Below, piece after piece: positions 46,123 through 56,999 of a DNA stretch of 64,000 bases; positions within the stretch are counted from its first letter, which is position 1; each line of letters starts with the position of its first letter. The notes beneath the pieces were generated by a model. The model was not told the origin of the DNA. It saw only the letters and a list, made by a program, of their open reading frames with translations, and did not search any database. The position numbers and the translations under genes are program-made. The DNA comes from Torulaspora globosa (taxonomy: Eukaryota; Ascomycota; Saccharomycetes; Saccharomycetales; Saccharomycetaceae): the NCBI RefSeq assembly GCF_014133895.1, contig NC_050729.1, positions 62,001 to 126,000 of the forward strand. The letters run 5' to 3'.

Positions 46123-48090
46123 ATGTTGTTGCGATCATTGTTGGCGGTAGGAAAAAATCCGGCGACGAGAGCGACTTGTGGAAGCAGAAACGGCTGGTTC
46201 TTTGCGGCGATAAGATGTTATCAGAACGATCGATCAAGAGGCTATAATGGCGGCAGATCTGGTCAGAAGAGCTTTGGACGCTACAACGATCGAGTGAGGC
46301 GGGGGAGATTCCAGGGAGACCGCGAGAGTGGTGAACCGGAGCTGAATAGCGCACATTTCTCGAAACTGATTCACCATCCCAAGGAGGAAAACGCGCCAGA
46401 GGTGACGCTGGACCAACTTCTGGAGCAGGGAGTGATCGACAAGACACTGCATAAATCTGTCTCGAGGATGAAGTTCGCGGGACTGACTTCTGTGCAGCAA
46501 AAAACGATCAGACCGATCGTCGAAAGTAAAGAGCAAGATGTCATAGCCAGAGCCAAGACCGGTACGGGTAAAACTTTTGCTTTCTTAATACCAATTTTCC
46601 AGCATCTGATCAACACTAGGAGGGAGTCTCAGTACATGGTGAAATGTGTCATTGTGGCACCGACAAGAGATTTGGCTCTGCAGATAGAGAGCGAAGTGAA
46701 GAAGATCCATGAGCACAACTATGGTCTGAAAAAGTTTGGCTGTGTCTCGCTTGTGGGAGGCACGAATTTTGGCTCCGCTATGAGGAGAATGTCATCCCTG
46801 AGGCCCAATATAGTCATCGCTACGCCCGGTAGGCTGATGGCGGTTCTGGAACAGTACGCTGACAAGTACTTTAGATTTGTTGACTTCAAAGTTCTGGATG
46901 AGGCCGACAGGTTGTTGGAGATTGGATTCAAGGAGGACTTGGAGCAGATTTCGGATTTGCTGAACGAGAAGAACGCGATTTCTTCGGACCACATCAGGAC
47001 TCTGCTGTTCTCGGCTACTTTGGATGAAAAAGTACAGCTCTTGGCTGGCAAGATCATGAACAAGGATGAATGCGTCTTTTTGGACACCGTTGACAAGAAC
47101 GAGCCCGAGGCCCATGAGAAGATCGAGCAGTCCTTGGTCTTGTCTGAGAAGATGGCCCATAGCATTTACGCTGCCATCGATCATATCAAGAAAAGGATCG
47201 AAGCTGATAAAAATTACAAGGCGATTCTCTTCACCCCGACGGTGAAGTTCACCAGATTTCTATCGTCAATCTTAAGAAGCGATCTACGCTCCAAGCTTCC
47301 TGTGCTGGAGTTCCATGGTCAGATTGACCAGAAAAAGAGGACACATCTTGTGCAGCAATTTAAGAGAGACCGCTCTGGATTACTAGTTTGCACAGATGTT
47401 GGCGCTCGTGGTATGGACTTCCCCAATGTTGAGGAGGTGCTGCAAATAGGTGTTCCATCGGAGTTAGCAAACTACATCCACAGGATTGGTAGGACTGCGC
47501 GCGGAGGATCAGAGGGTTCTTCTGTCATATTTTTATGCGAAGAAGAGCTTCCGTTTGTTGATACCTTGCTACGCAGGAAGAAGGTCGAAATTAAAAACCA
47601 GGAAGAGTACTCTCCATCTGAGACCAGTGCCGCTGAGTTTGAACAAAAGGTCAATGATGAAGAACTACTGGCTGATGCTATTACCAGTTTGATCTCTTTC
47701 TACAGGTCCTCAGCCAAAGAATACGGATTTTATGAAAAAAGACTACTGCCGGAAATCGCATCTACTTATGGTATGTTACTGAACGATGAGCAGCGCAGAG
47801 TACCCATCCACAGTAGGGTGCAGCTAGACCGGCTTGGTTTCGCCCGCTCTCCTTTAGCCTCTGAAATGTTTGAGCTACATGGGGACGCAACGTCAGCTTC
47901 AAGAGGAGACACTCGACCACAGAGCCGCTCCAGGTTTAACAGGCGAGGCTCAAGCAATAATGGGAGAAATAAGAAGTCGTTCTCATCGAATTTCAATGAT
48001 GAAGGTGGACGTCGTAACAATAGCTACGGCAGAAAGTTTTACGAAAGGAGACAGGGACATAATCCGGATTTTGCAAGCAGAATGGAGTGA
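46123..48090 (+). CDS. MSS116: MSS116 mitochondrial DEAD-box RNA helicase
   Basis: 655 residues from the ATG at 46123 (664 in S. cerevisiae); an in-frame TTG upstream at 46096 is not the start. It is an RNA chaperone for splicing of group I and II introns and for mitochondrial translation. The N-terminus (MLLRSLLAVGKNPATRATCG) is rich in Arg with no acid, a mitochondrial presequence. The helicase core runs from about 95 to 500: Q motif (FAGLTSVQQKTIRP), motif I (AKTGTGKTFAF), LDEADRLLEIGF, SATLDEKVQ, TDVGARGMDFPNV and HRIGRTARGG. The C-terminal extension and an Arg/Ser/Gly/Asn-rich basic tail that binds RNA follow. It is intact. Confidence 0.96.
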   Translation: MLLRSLLAVGKNPATRATCGSRNGWFFAAIRCYQNDRSRGYNGGRSGQKSFGRYNDRVRRGRFQGDRESGEPELNSAHFSKLIHHPKEENAPEVTLDQLLEQGVIDKTLHKSVSRMKFAGLTSVQQKTIRPIVESKEQDVIARAKTGTGKTFAFLIPIFQHLINTRRESQYMVKCVIVAPTRDLALQIESEVKKIHEHNYGLKKFGCVSLVGGTNFGSAMRRMSSLRPNIVIATPGRLMAVLEQYADKYFRFVDFKVLDEADRLLEIGFKEDLEQISDLLNEKNAISSDHIRTLLFSATLDEKVQLLAGKIMNKDECVFLDTVDKNEPEAHEKIEQSLVLSEKMAHSIYAAIDHIKKRIEADKNYKAILFTPTVKFTRFLSSILRSDLRSKLPVLEFHGQIDQKKRTHLVQQFKRDRSGLLVCTDVGARGMDFPNVEEVLQIGVPSELANYIHRIGRTARGGSEGSSVIFLCEEELPFVDTLLRRKKVEIKNQEEYSPSETSAAEFEQKVNDEELLADAITSLISFYRSSAKEYGFYEKRLLPEIASTYGMLLNDEQRRVPIHSRVQLDRLGFARSPLASEMFELHGDATSASRGDTRPQSRSRFNRRGSSNNGRNKKSFSSNFNDEGGRRNNSYGRKFYERRQGHNPDFASRME

Positions 48091-48288
48091 TTTTGTAAAT
48101 AAAATGGTGATTTTCTATAGACATCTACTTGTACATATAATTCTCATGACATTTAATTTGACATGCCTGAGGAAGCTTTAAGTTGAAGTCCGAACCTAAA
48201 GACAAACTAAGACAGAACAGGCATACCATATTACGTTGAGAAGAGTGTCTGTGTGCTCGAAAGCTGAGGTAGGCTCTTTCGAATCATA

Positions 48289-50898
48289 ATGCCGTCCAAT
48301 AGCATTACATTTTGCGACTCTCAAGACCTTGATGTGCCGTTACGGATAAAGGTGAAGTCACTTGATGGTCGCAAGCCTCTTTTAAAACCCTCTCAGAGGA
48401 TTCTAGAACCGTCTTTGTCCCATCTATCGTCAAATGTCATACCTGTGAGTGATATGATCGTCTCAATTCAAGTGTTCGACGAGGAAAGTGGCCGCATCTT
48501 GACGATACCTACGCATACGCTGTACGTTCCATTCAGAAATGCCAGAAAATGGAATCAATGGCTTACTCTACCGATTAACTTGAATCAACTGACACTCTCG
48601 AGCCGGCTTCGAATAGTCATATGGGAGTTTGATGGGACAAACAAAGTTCCATTCTTTGAGCTGGAAACTTCTGTCTTCAACGAGGACAATTCACTCAAGA
48701 GAGGATTAGAGGCCCTAAAATTCCAGTACAATGAACCTGGAAGTGGTGTAAAGATAAAAGGGGACGAGCTACTGGACTCTTTGAATAGATATTATTTGGG
48801 CGAAGTTCGGAAGATTGAATGGCTCGATGCCATCACTATACCTGATTTAGAGAAACGTGTTGATAGCAGAAGCTGGCCTACTGGTACATTTGTCCTGAAC
48901 ATTGAGTTTCCGGTCTTTGAGCTACCAATTGTCTTCACGGAGAGGAAGTACCCATCTGTATTAGATAATATTCCCACATTGCATAACTTTGAACAGAGTA
49001 ATGAACCTGGCGATCATTTGAAAACTGAGCCACGAAAGATGATACCCTTGGGTAGCAGTTCTGATTCGACTTTGAAGTTTTACGATCCGGATCAATTCAA
49101 CAGCAACCCCATTGAAGAGAAGTATAGAAGGCTGGAAAGGGCTTCCAAACGCTCCAATTCGGACAAGCAACTGAAACCTGATATCAAGAAGAGAGATTAT
49201 CTGAATAGAATCATAAACTACCCTCCTGGAACACAACTAACCGCCCATGAGAAAGGGTCGATTTGGAAATACAGATATTACCTCATAAACAATAAGAAGG
49301 CTTTAACAAAACTACTTCAAAGTACTAATCTGACCGAAGAAGCTGAAAGGACTGAAGTTCTGGAGTTGATGGACTCGTGGGCGGAGATTGACATAGACGA
49401 CGCTATTGAACTTTTGGGATCTTACTACAAGAATATATCTGTAAGGGCGTATGCGGTGAACAGACTCAAGAAAGCGTCTGACAAAGAGCTAGAGCTCTAT
49501 CTTTTGCAGCTCGTCCAAGCGGTGTGTTTTGAGAGTCTTTCCACCTTCTCAGATAAGTCTAACAGCGAATTCACAATCGTTGAAGTTACACCATCACAGG
49601 CGTTAGCAAACTCTCTTTCTATGCCAGCACAATATCAGAGGCCACATAACTCTGTTTTCACTTCAGATGGACAAGCCGCTGATGAGAGTGCCATCGTTAT
49701 TTCCCCCTTAGCTGAATTTTTGATCAGAAGAGCAATCGTCAATCCACGTCTAGGCAATTTCTTTTACTGGTATCTGAAATCTGAATCGGAGGACAATCCA
49801 TACTTGAATCAAATAATTGATTCCTTTTGGAGCAGGCTTACCAAAAGCAGGCGAAAGGTCCTGCAAGATCAAATTATGCTAGTAGATATCCTAAGAGAAG
49901 TGTGCGAGGAGATCAAGAGGTTAAAAGATACCACCCAGAAGAAAATGGAACTTTTGGCTCATTTATTGACTACACAACTCAGGAGTTTCCTGCGAGGACA
50001 TCATGTATCTTTGCTTTTGGATCCAGATGTCACTGTGGTGGATATAATACCTGAAATGTCAAAGGTGTTCAAGAGCTCTTTGTCGCCATTGAAAATTACC
50101 TTCAAAACTGATAAGCAAGAACTCTTCCCTTTGATGTTTAAAGTAGGCGACGATCTCAGACAAGATCAGTTAATCGTCCAAATCATAAGTTTAATGAATG
50201 AGCTTTTAATGAACGAGAACGTCGATGTAAAGCTGTTGCCATACAAGATTTTAGCAACTGGGCCTCGTGAAGGGGCTATTCAGTTTATTCCCAATGAAAC
50301 TATGGCTAACATTCTGAGTGTTCATCACGGTATACTTCCATTTCTCAGATCCCACTATCCCGATAGCAAAGAGGAACTGGGGGTCAAAAATTGGGTCATG
50401 GATAACTTCGTCAAGTCCTGTGCTGGCTATTGTGTGATCACCTATATATTGGGAGTCGGTGACAGGCACTTAGATAATCTGTTAATCACCCCGGATGGCC
50501 ATTTCTTTCATGCTGACTTTGGATACATATTGGGACAGGATCCCAAGCCCTTTCCTCCACTGATGAAGCTACCGCCTCAGATAATAGAAGCTTTTGGAGG
50601 AGCACAATCTTCTAACTATAATAAGTTTCGGAGTTACTGTTTTGTAGTATACTCCATTCTAAGACGAAACGCTGGTTTAATCCTAAACCTCTTCGACTTA
50701 ATGAAAACTTCTAGCATTCCTGATATACGCATAGATCCGGACGGCGCAGTATTGAAGGTTAAAGAAAGGTTTAATCTCGATATGTCAGAAGAAGAAGCAA
50801 CCGTTCATTTCCAAAACTTGATCAACGACAGTGTCAGTGCCTTGTTACCGATTGTCATTGATCATTTACATAATCTAGCGCAGTACTGGCGTGCTTAG
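48289..50898 (+). CDS. VPS34: VPS34 phosphatidylinositol 3-kinase
   Basis: 869 residues (875 in S. cerevisiae), ATG at 48289. It is the sole PI 3-kinase of yeast, making PI3P for autophagy and endosome to vacuole sorting with Vps15 and Vps30. The C2 domain (about 20-215) is followed by a PIK helical domain (about 290-500) and the kinase domain (about 590-865). The kinase domain has KVGDDLRQDQL with the lysine region before it, the catalytic loop VGDRHLDNLLI near 723-733 and HADFGYILG near 742-750. The C-terminal LHNLAQYWRA helix, needed for membrane activity, is present. It is the last gene before a 2.6 kb gene-free region. Confidence 0.98.
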   Translation: MPSNSITFCDSQDLDVPLRIKVKSLDGRKPLLKPSQRILEPSLSHLSSNVIPVSDMIVSIQVFDEESGRILTIPTHTLYVPFRNARKWNQWLTLPINLNQLTLSSRLRIVIWEFDGTNKVPFFELETSVFNEDNSLKRGLEALKFQYNEPGSGVKIKGDELLDSLNRYYLGEVRKIEWLDAITIPDLEKRVDSRSWPTGTFVLNIEFPVFELPIVFTERKYPSVLDNIPTLHNFEQSNEPGDHLKTEPRKMIPLGSSSDSTLKFYDPDQFNSNPIEEKYRRLERASKRSNSDKQLKPDIKKRDYLNRIINYPPGTQLTAHEKGSIWKYRYYLINNKKALTKLLQSTNLTEEAERTEVLELMDSWAEIDIDDAIELLGSYYKNISVRAYAVNRLKKASDKELELYLLQLVQAVCFESLSTFSDKSNSEFTIVEVTPSQALANSLSMPAQYQRPHNSVFTSDGQAADESAIVISPLAEFLIRRAIVNPRLGNFFYWYLKSESEDNPYLNQIIDSFWSRLTKSRRKVLQDQIMLVDILREVCEEIKRLKDTTQKKMELLAHLLTTQLRSFLRGHHVSLLLDPDVTVVDIIPEMSKVFKSSLSPLKITFKTDKQELFPLMFKVGDDLRQDQLIVQIISLMNELLMNENVDVKLLPYKILATGPREGAIQFIPNETMANILSVHHGILPFLRSHYPDSKEELGVKNWVMDNFVKSCAGYCVITYILGVGDRHLDNLLITPDGHFFHADFGYILGQDPKPFPPLMKLPPQIIEAFGGAQSSNYNKFRSYCFVVYSILRRNAGLILNLFDLMKTSSIPDIRIDPDGAVLKVKERFNLDMSEEEATVHFQNLINDSVSALLPIVIDHLHNLAQYWRA

Positions 50899-53533
50899 GT
50901 CGCTAGGGGCATCCAATATGATGCTTAATGGCAATGCATGCTCAAATGTGATTCAGGTTTCGGTTAAGCAAATGAGAATTATCTGCACCAGAGATTCGAC
51001 AAATATTTATCTCTGGGCCGACATAAACCAGCCCCGGTTCTGGCATCCTTTGTTTTTTGATATCTCGCTAGTTTGGAGTCTTCCCATCGGACCCAGGCGC
51101 TGGGCCTATCCACCGCTACGCTATTGGTATAACCATTTCAGCTGCCAATAGTTCGGCTCTAGAATGGTTAATCACTGGAATTTTTTAGGTACTTTCTCAA
51201 CCTAACCGCACAAATTCATGCATTCTGATTCAAGGTTTGAGCGCTCTCTGCGGTATTTTACGCCAGTACTTTGGCCTCGATGGCAGATCAAAGCAGGAGC
51301 TGAAGGATGAATTATCGTCTGCTTAAGACAAACCAGACATCGCATAGGAAAAATTTCTAGGAAGAAATCATCGAAGCTAAAATGGATAACATTATAAGTG
51401 ATCTTTTCCAGATAGTACCTTACACTTGTAGAGATATCAATTTTTATGATATGAAGAACGTTAAAAATAAATCCTAAACGGTTTGTGAGCTATGTTTGCT
51501 GTTGAGGGCTACCGAAGGGTGAATCGGTGATACACTGACTCCTTGGTGGAGGCTACAGTTCTGGATGTAGGTAGGGAACGTTTTTGCAGCATCTTAACAG
51601 CATATGAAGGCAAAAACTTAGGTATGTTTTGGCGGATATGTCTTGTCTAAATTGGAAGCAACATACGACTATTTTCTGAAGCAACTGGGAGATTCCTCGA
51701 CGGCACTGTACAGAACAATCAAGACACTGAAAGTTTCCGAATCCTCTAGTTTGGCAGCAATGGAAGAGCATCCGCCAAAGGGTTGATCTCTAATGCTGCA
51801 CTCCGGATGATACGAGAGAGGTAAAAGAAGGTAATGAATCACCAACAAGCGTTCAACAGGGCAAGCAAAGACTTATCACAGATTCCAATAAAGGTGCAAA
51901 GAGTTTGATATCAAACTGCGCTTCATCAGGCATCGCACGCTCATTATCCAGGCTACCTTAAAGCGCTTCGAATGAATATCTGCTGTGTTTCCAACCAAAC
52001 CGCAGTCAAGACTAGAGACATCGGTACTTAAGCTCATCCAATCTGGAAGGACGAGCCCGATATCTCGCAAATCTGTAAAACGAAGCAGAGCGCAAAGAGC
52101 TAAGTTCACTTCGCAGCTTAATGTAAGTGCAAGATATAATTCTGCAGCTGAGGTAACTTGCGGGGCTGCAGCTTAACTGATAAGCGCAGTGCAGTGTGTC
52201 CGACTAGTTGCGCTGGCTTTTGTAATATTCCTTTCTTTTGTATCTTAATCAACCATGGCCATACCAAAAAGGAAGGGAAAGCCGCCGTTTCAATCCTCGC
52301 TAAAGCCAGCAACTTCTTCGCTTTGGAGTAGAAAGTTTCATCAGTGCACACTCTTTTCCGTCCGATATCGATGTTGAGTTGCTGTGATTAAGCATACAGG
52401 CCGCGCTTTAGCTAATGACACCGAGGGTCAAAACCAATGCCTACGCTGATTGTAAGGCCATGAAGATGATCTGCAAGCTGCTGTCATATGAGGCTTAGTG
52501 TTGCGTTGGCGACAAGCTCTATCATTCTTTATGATAGCTGCAGATGATATCAGCAACATCGGGGCCTATAAGTGGCTGTGGCGTCTATTTCTTCATCTCA
52601 GTACCTGATGAGGCCCTTCGAAGTCAGCTTAAGTACAGCACCCACGTTAGTAATGGACCGAAGTCGCTCTAGAACAACTTGATATTTTACTGAACTTGCT
52701 GGATAACGGAAGCAACGATGCTCAACATGTAGGTCGAATAAATCTGCTTTCATTGAACCATGACGGGTAGTTTCCGAGCTTGGACAACTCTGGCTGTGCT
52801 TGGCTGAAGATCTAATTTTCGTTACCTGTTAACAACTCTCTCTTATGGGCAACCAGGAATTGTAAAATCCACAAAGCAACAGCCAGATAACTTTTGACAT
52901 CTCTAGATGATTCTCATCGTTCTGAGAGGGATGACTTGCTACTTGTCTCTACGGCGTGAATACTCTGATGGTGCCAATCCATTGAGCTAAAATTCCTTCA
53001 CTGGAATCGACAAATCTCGTAGGCAGTATAAGACGGTCCCTTGAAAAGATGATTTTGAGTTTAAAGCACCATCAGACAGCATGAAACCGACGACAGAGCG
53101 GACTGTAACAGCATATTCACTTCATTACGTCTCTGGTTGGTTGAGTCCTTAGCAGCCAAAAATATCACATCCTAGTATCTAAAATCGTTTTCACGTCGGA
53201 TAAAAGCAGATGTCAGATGTGTTGTTTCCCTCACTATTCGAGCCTCTGTTCAGCGTAGTAGCCATAGACCGTTGCTTGATCTGTGAATCCTCATTCTCAG
53301 CTATCCAGCCGCCTCGATGTCCAGTAGCAAGACCAGGGTCAGTGAACTTGTTGCCGTGCTATTTATACTCGCTTGCCAACACAACTGCTGAGCTCCTTTG
53401 TGAGACGTATGCTTTCTACTTACTATGGGTTATCTTACTGTCGCGATACTTAAATGACAGGTTAACTAACGTTTTAAGACAACACTTCAATAAGAGATAG
53501 GCGAAGGCCTTCGATTGGTTCAGGTAAGTGGAG
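50899..53533. other. 2.6 kb stretch without a recognisable gene between VPS34 and CSC1
   Basis: All six frames are broken by stops. The longest ATG-started plus frame with any substance is 53210-53500 (96 codons, no family resemblance). I looked for tRNA boxes, spliceosomal and RNase P/MRP RNA signatures, telomerase RNA template-like GT-rich sequence, LTR ends and CDEI-CDEII-CDEIII, and found none. Base composition by eye is similar to coding DNA and not AT-rich, unlike most intergenic DNA here. Short structures include a perfect 7-bp hairpin (52519-52537) and two CTGCAGCT copies (52143-52150 and 52166-52173). Other gaps in the window are under 0.9 kb. It may be a decayed gene, an unannotated RNA or a long promoter; see findings. 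Confidence 0.6.
52519..52537. repeat. Hairpin with 7-bp arms in the gene-free region
   Basis: CTATCAT-TCTTT-ATGATAG forms a perfect short hairpin with a 5-nt loop. Its role is unknown and it may be chance. Confidence 0.4.
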
Positions 53534-55882
53534 ATGATCTCTGGGATCCTCGAGGCGTTTGCAGCTAGCTCTTTTAGATTCAACGAAGAGTATTCCTCGG
53601 ACTCGAAACACGACTTCCGCAAACCTACTGCTAAGGTGGTGACCGCTCAGCTATACACAGCATCGCTATTGGGCCTATTTGCGCTTCTGTCATTCTCAAT
53701 CCTTCTCAAGAAACTCCCCAGGCTGTATGCCAGTCGAAAGTACAAGGATGAGGGCAGCCTAAGGTTGCCCTCATGGAACGAAGGCACGCTGTTTGGATGG
53801 CTCTCTGTGGTTTACAGGATTAGAGACCAGCAGATACTGGAATACGCTGGTTTGGACGCGTTTGTCTTCCTTGGATTCTTCAAGATGTGCATCAAGCTTC
53901 TCTCTATCTGCAGCGTCTTCTCAATCTGCATTATCTCACCGATAAGGTACCATTACACTGGCAAGTACGATGATGGCAACGAAGACGGGGCTGAAAGTGC
54001 TCTGGTGAAACTTGTGATAAGAGCTCTGGACTCGAGCGAGGAAAGCTCTCCGCCAGAGGCCGCCCGGAGTTACTTGTGGATGTATGTCCTGTTCACCTAC
54101 TTCTTCACGTTTCTGACCATTCATTTACTGATCTCTCAAACACGGTTGGTCGTGAATACCAGACAAGCTTTCTTGGGCAAGCAGAACACGCTCACGGATA
54201 GAACCATAAGGCTCACGGGTATCCCTATTGAGCTGCGGGAGAAGGAAGCTCTCAAGAAGAAGATCGAAGAGCTGCAGATTGGGAAAGTTTCCTCGATTAC
54301 GATATGTCGGGAGTGGGGGCCTTTAAACAGACTTTATAGGTTTCGTGAGAAAGTCATTCGCCAGCTGGAACTGAAATACTTGGATTGTCCTCCAGATCGC
54401 AGGGACCGTGAATTTTACACTGAGAATTATCGACTGAGAGGAGGCGCAAATAGTCCGACGGAGTCACATACAGATGCTGGTGTCGCTCAGCAGTCAGGTA
54501 GTCCCGAAAGCAATGCATTTTATTCTGAAGGGCAATTGGGAGATAGACCAAAGATGAGGACAGGCGCATTTGGACTTTTCGGGCCGAAAGTTGACGCTAT
54601 AGAGCATTTAGAGCAGCAACTGAAGTTTCTTGACCAGGAGATAATGGAAGCCCGCAAGAAGCACTATTCAGCAACTCCAACGGCGTTTGTTACCATGGAT
54701 TCGGTGGCGAACGCACAGATGGCGGCGCAAGCAGTCCTAGACCATAGAGTCAACTACTTTATTACCAAATTGGCGCCAGCTCCGCACGACATCAAATGGG
54801 AAAATGTATGCTTATCAAGAAAAGAAAGATTAAGCAAAGTTTACTCGATTACTGTCTTCATTGGGCTGTCAAGCCTGTTCCTCATTATTCCTGTATCATA
54901 TTTGGCAACGTTGCTAAATCTAAAGACAATATCGAGATTTTGGCCCGGGTTAGGGAAGCTATTGAAGCAGAACAAGTGGGCTCAGAATATTGTCACAGGC
55001 TTATTGCCGACATATCTGTTTACGCTTTTGAACTTTGGAATTCCTTACTTCTACGAGTATTTGACATCATGCCAGGGGCTTGTCTCTTACAGTGAAGAGG
55101 AAGTGTCCCTAGTGTCGAAGAATTTCTTCTATATTTTCGTCAACCTCTTTTTGGTTTTCACTTTGGCCGGTACTGCCTCCAACTACTGGGGGTACCTCAG
55201 CGATACGACGAAAATTGCTTACCAATTGGCAACGTCTGTCAAAGAATTCTCACTTTTCTACGTGGATTTGATCATACTACAAGGTATTGGAATGTTCCCA
55301 TTTAAGCTTCTACTGGTTGGTAGCATGATCGGCTTTCCACTTGTCAAGAGAAAGTCCAAGACCCCAAGGCAAAGGAAAGATCTTTACAGCCCTCCGATTT
55401 TTAACTTTGGGCTTCAATTACCTCAACCAATATTGATCCTAATTATCACACTGGTTTACAGCGTACTGAGTACAAAAATTCTGGTTTCAGGGCTGGCGTA
55501 TTTTCTCATCGGATTCTACGTCTACAAATATCAACTGGTATTTGCGACCGACCACCTTCCGCATTCAACTGGCCAGGTCTGGCCGCTGATATACAGGAGA
55601 GTAATTGTGGGTTTGCTATTTTTTCAATTGACTATGGCAGGTACTTTGGCAGGTTTTGAAGGAGGGTGGGTTCTCTCATCCTGGTTATTTCCACTTCCGG
55701 TGATAACACTCAGCTTTTTGTGGGACTTTCAAAAGAACTACATGCCTCTGGCCAGATACATCGCCCTAAGTTCGATACGTGAAAATGAAAGGCACAACTC
55801 TATGGTCTCGATCTCGGTAGATTCTGAGACCTACGAATATCCATATTTGATAAATGAGTTGGAAGGTCCCATCCTGGAGTGA
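53534..55882 (+). CDS. CSC1: CSC1 calcium-permeable osmosensitive cation channel (OSCA/TMEM63)
   Basis: 782 residues from the ATG at 53534, the same length as in S. cerevisiae; an in-frame GTG two codons upstream is not the start. Csc1 is a hyperosmolarity-gated cation channel. About 11 transmembrane helices are visible: one near 40-60, two around 105-185, then a cytosolic RRM-like region (about 225-415) and the channel core (about 425-730). [19 protein letters not shown] lies in the cytosolic part and the pore region includes [18 protein letters not shown]. The orientation and adjacency to ARV1 match YLR241W/YLR242C. Confidence 0.95.
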   Translation: MISGILEAFAASSFRFNEEYSSDSKHDFRKPTAKVVTAQLYTASLLGLFALLSFSILLKKLPRLYASRKYKDEGSLRLPSWNEGTLFGWLSVVYRIRDQQILEYAGLDAFVFLGFFKMCIKLLSICSVFSICIISPIRYHYTGKYDDGNEDGAESALVKLVIRALDSSEESSPPEAARSYLWMYVLFTYFFTFLTIHLLISQTRLVVNTRQAFLGKQNTLTDRTIRLTGIPIELREKEALKKKIEELQIGKVSSITICREWGPLNRLYRFREKVIRQLELKYLDCPPDRRDREFYTENYRLRGGANSPTESHTDAGVAQQSGSPESNAFYSEGQLGDRPKMRTGAFGLFGPKVDAIEHLEQQLKFLDQEIMEARKKHYSATPTAFVTMDSVANAQMAAQAVLDHRVNYFITKLAPAPHDIKWENVCLSRKERLSKVYSITVFIGLSSLFLIIPVSYLATLLNLKTISRFWPGLGKLLKQNKWAQNIVTGLLPTYLFTLLNFGIPYFYEYLTSCQGLVSYSEEEVSLVSKNFFYIFVNLFLVFTLAGTASNYWGYLSDTTKIAYQLATSVKEFSLFYVDLIILQGIGMFPFKLLLVGSMIGFPLVKRKSKTPRQRKDLYSPPIFNFGLQLPQPILILIITLVYSVLSTKILVSGLAYFLIGFYVYKYQLVFATDHLPHSTGQVWPLIYRRVIVGLLFFQLTMAGTLAGFEGGWVLSSWLFPLPVITLSFLWDFQKNYMPLARYIALSSIRENERHNSMVSISVDSETYEYPYLINELEGPILE

Positions 55883-55922
55883 TTCGACTACATAAGTTAT
55901 AAAATATTGGGATGCTCTCATC

Positions 55923-56840
55923 TCATAGCAAGAAATAGTTTTCCATCACCAGGAATTTCTGTAGCGCCAGGTGGAATTCAGAGAGGAACATCACTTCCAT
56001 TTGACGAACGTCGCCCCTAGTAACCAAAAGCACCATTATTGGTTTCACTAATGACCATCGTATTATCGATCCAAGAAGGAAGACCTTCAGAATTGACATA
56101 TATGGGAGCTTTGTTACGATTCTCAGCGACTCGATGATATAGAGATTGGCGACCCATTTTATAACGCTCATAGAGAATACCGCATCATATGGCCAAATGA
56201 GCATCAAAATTGGGAAGATCTTGGCTCCATATGAAAGCAGGATGGCGTACGATAGCACTTCTCGAGCATCCTTAACGTTTTTTCCCCAGCGACACAGCTT
56301 TATAATACCGTAGCTTGTCATGCTGTGGAATATTGAGATATCCAGGACACAGTAGATGGCGAAGTACAAGTATTGGCGTATCGGGTTCCAGGACAGCACT
56401 CTGCTCATGATCAGATTTTCAACACTAGGGTCATTATAACTCTTGCGTTCGCAATACAAGCTGTATTTCCGCTCCTCAGAAGCCCAGCTGAGGTATATTT
56501 CAAAGGCTATTAGTAATACCCATATTCTGATGATTTTGTCGAATTTTAGTCTCCAGTTGTTGACATTCAGGGCCATTGAACGGACCATATCGGCGAAGGA
56601 GCCCTCTACGGCATACTTGTCGCTGTATTTCGATGAGTAGCTCTCTAAAGAGTTGTATACCAAATGTCTGTAAGCTCCTGGCTTCAGCAGCAGTAGATCA
56701 ATGAACAGAATCACATTGTCGAACTCAACATATCGATCTACCACATTCTTGCACTCGGGACAATCCGTCAACTGGATGTGCTTGTTCGAGTAAACTGTAT
56801 ATAGAGAATCCACAGGCCTGGTACATTCAATGCAAATCAT
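55923..56840 (-). CDS. ARV1: ARV1, ER lipid homeostasis protein
   Basis: 305 residues (321 in S. cerevisiae), ATG at 56838-56840. Arv1 is an ER membrane protein affecting sterol transport, sphingolipid metabolism and GPI-anchor synthesis. The Arv1 homology domain is N-terminal: a zinc-ribbon-like pair MICIECTRPV and LTDCPECKNVVDRYVE (C3, C6, C28, C31), then NVILFIDLLLLKPGAYRHLVYN. Several hydrophobic segments follow, as expected of a multi-pass protein. The stop is 40 bp from the stop of CSC1. Confidence 0.95.
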   Translation of the reverse strand: MICIECTRPVDSLYTVYSNKHIQLTDCPECKNVVDRYVEFDNVILFIDLLLLKPGAYRHLVYNSLESYSSKYSDKYAVEGSFADMVRSMALNVNNWRLKFDKIIRIWVLLIAFEIYLSWASEERKYSLYCERKSYNDPSVENLIMSRVLSWNPIRQYLYFAIYCVLDISIFHSMTSYGIIKLCRWGKNVKDAREVLSYAILLSYGAKIFPILMLIWPYDAVFSMSVIKWVANLYIIESLRIVTKLPYMSILKVFLLGSIIRWSLVKPIMVLLVTRGDVRQMEVMFLSEFHLALQKFLVMENYFLL

Positions 56841-56999
56841 GAGCAGTCGAGGTTAGCAACCCATTGGTCTCAGAGAAGTGTTACCATCAATTTTCAACCT
56901 CGCCATATAACAGAGCTCATCACTAGAAAAATGGCAAGTAACTAGGCCTGTACACTGCAAAACAGCAGCTATTCCAGATCGCCAATTCCACCAACTACG

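Noticed and set aside
50891..51151. 86-codon plus frame after VPS34
   Set aside because: It starts at a GTG inside the VPS34 end and has no family resemblance.
51729..51742. TTTCCGAA in the gene-free region as a possible centromere
   Set aside because: The flanking bases do not match CDEIII and there is no AT-rich block.
52415..52498. 27-codon ATG frame in the gene-free region
   Set aside because: Too short to distinguish from chance and has no recognisable family.
53210..53500. 96-codon ATG frame just upstream of CSC1, with one hydrophobic segment
   Set aside because: No recognised family and it lies in the likely CSC1 promoter; kept only as a part of the unexplained gap.
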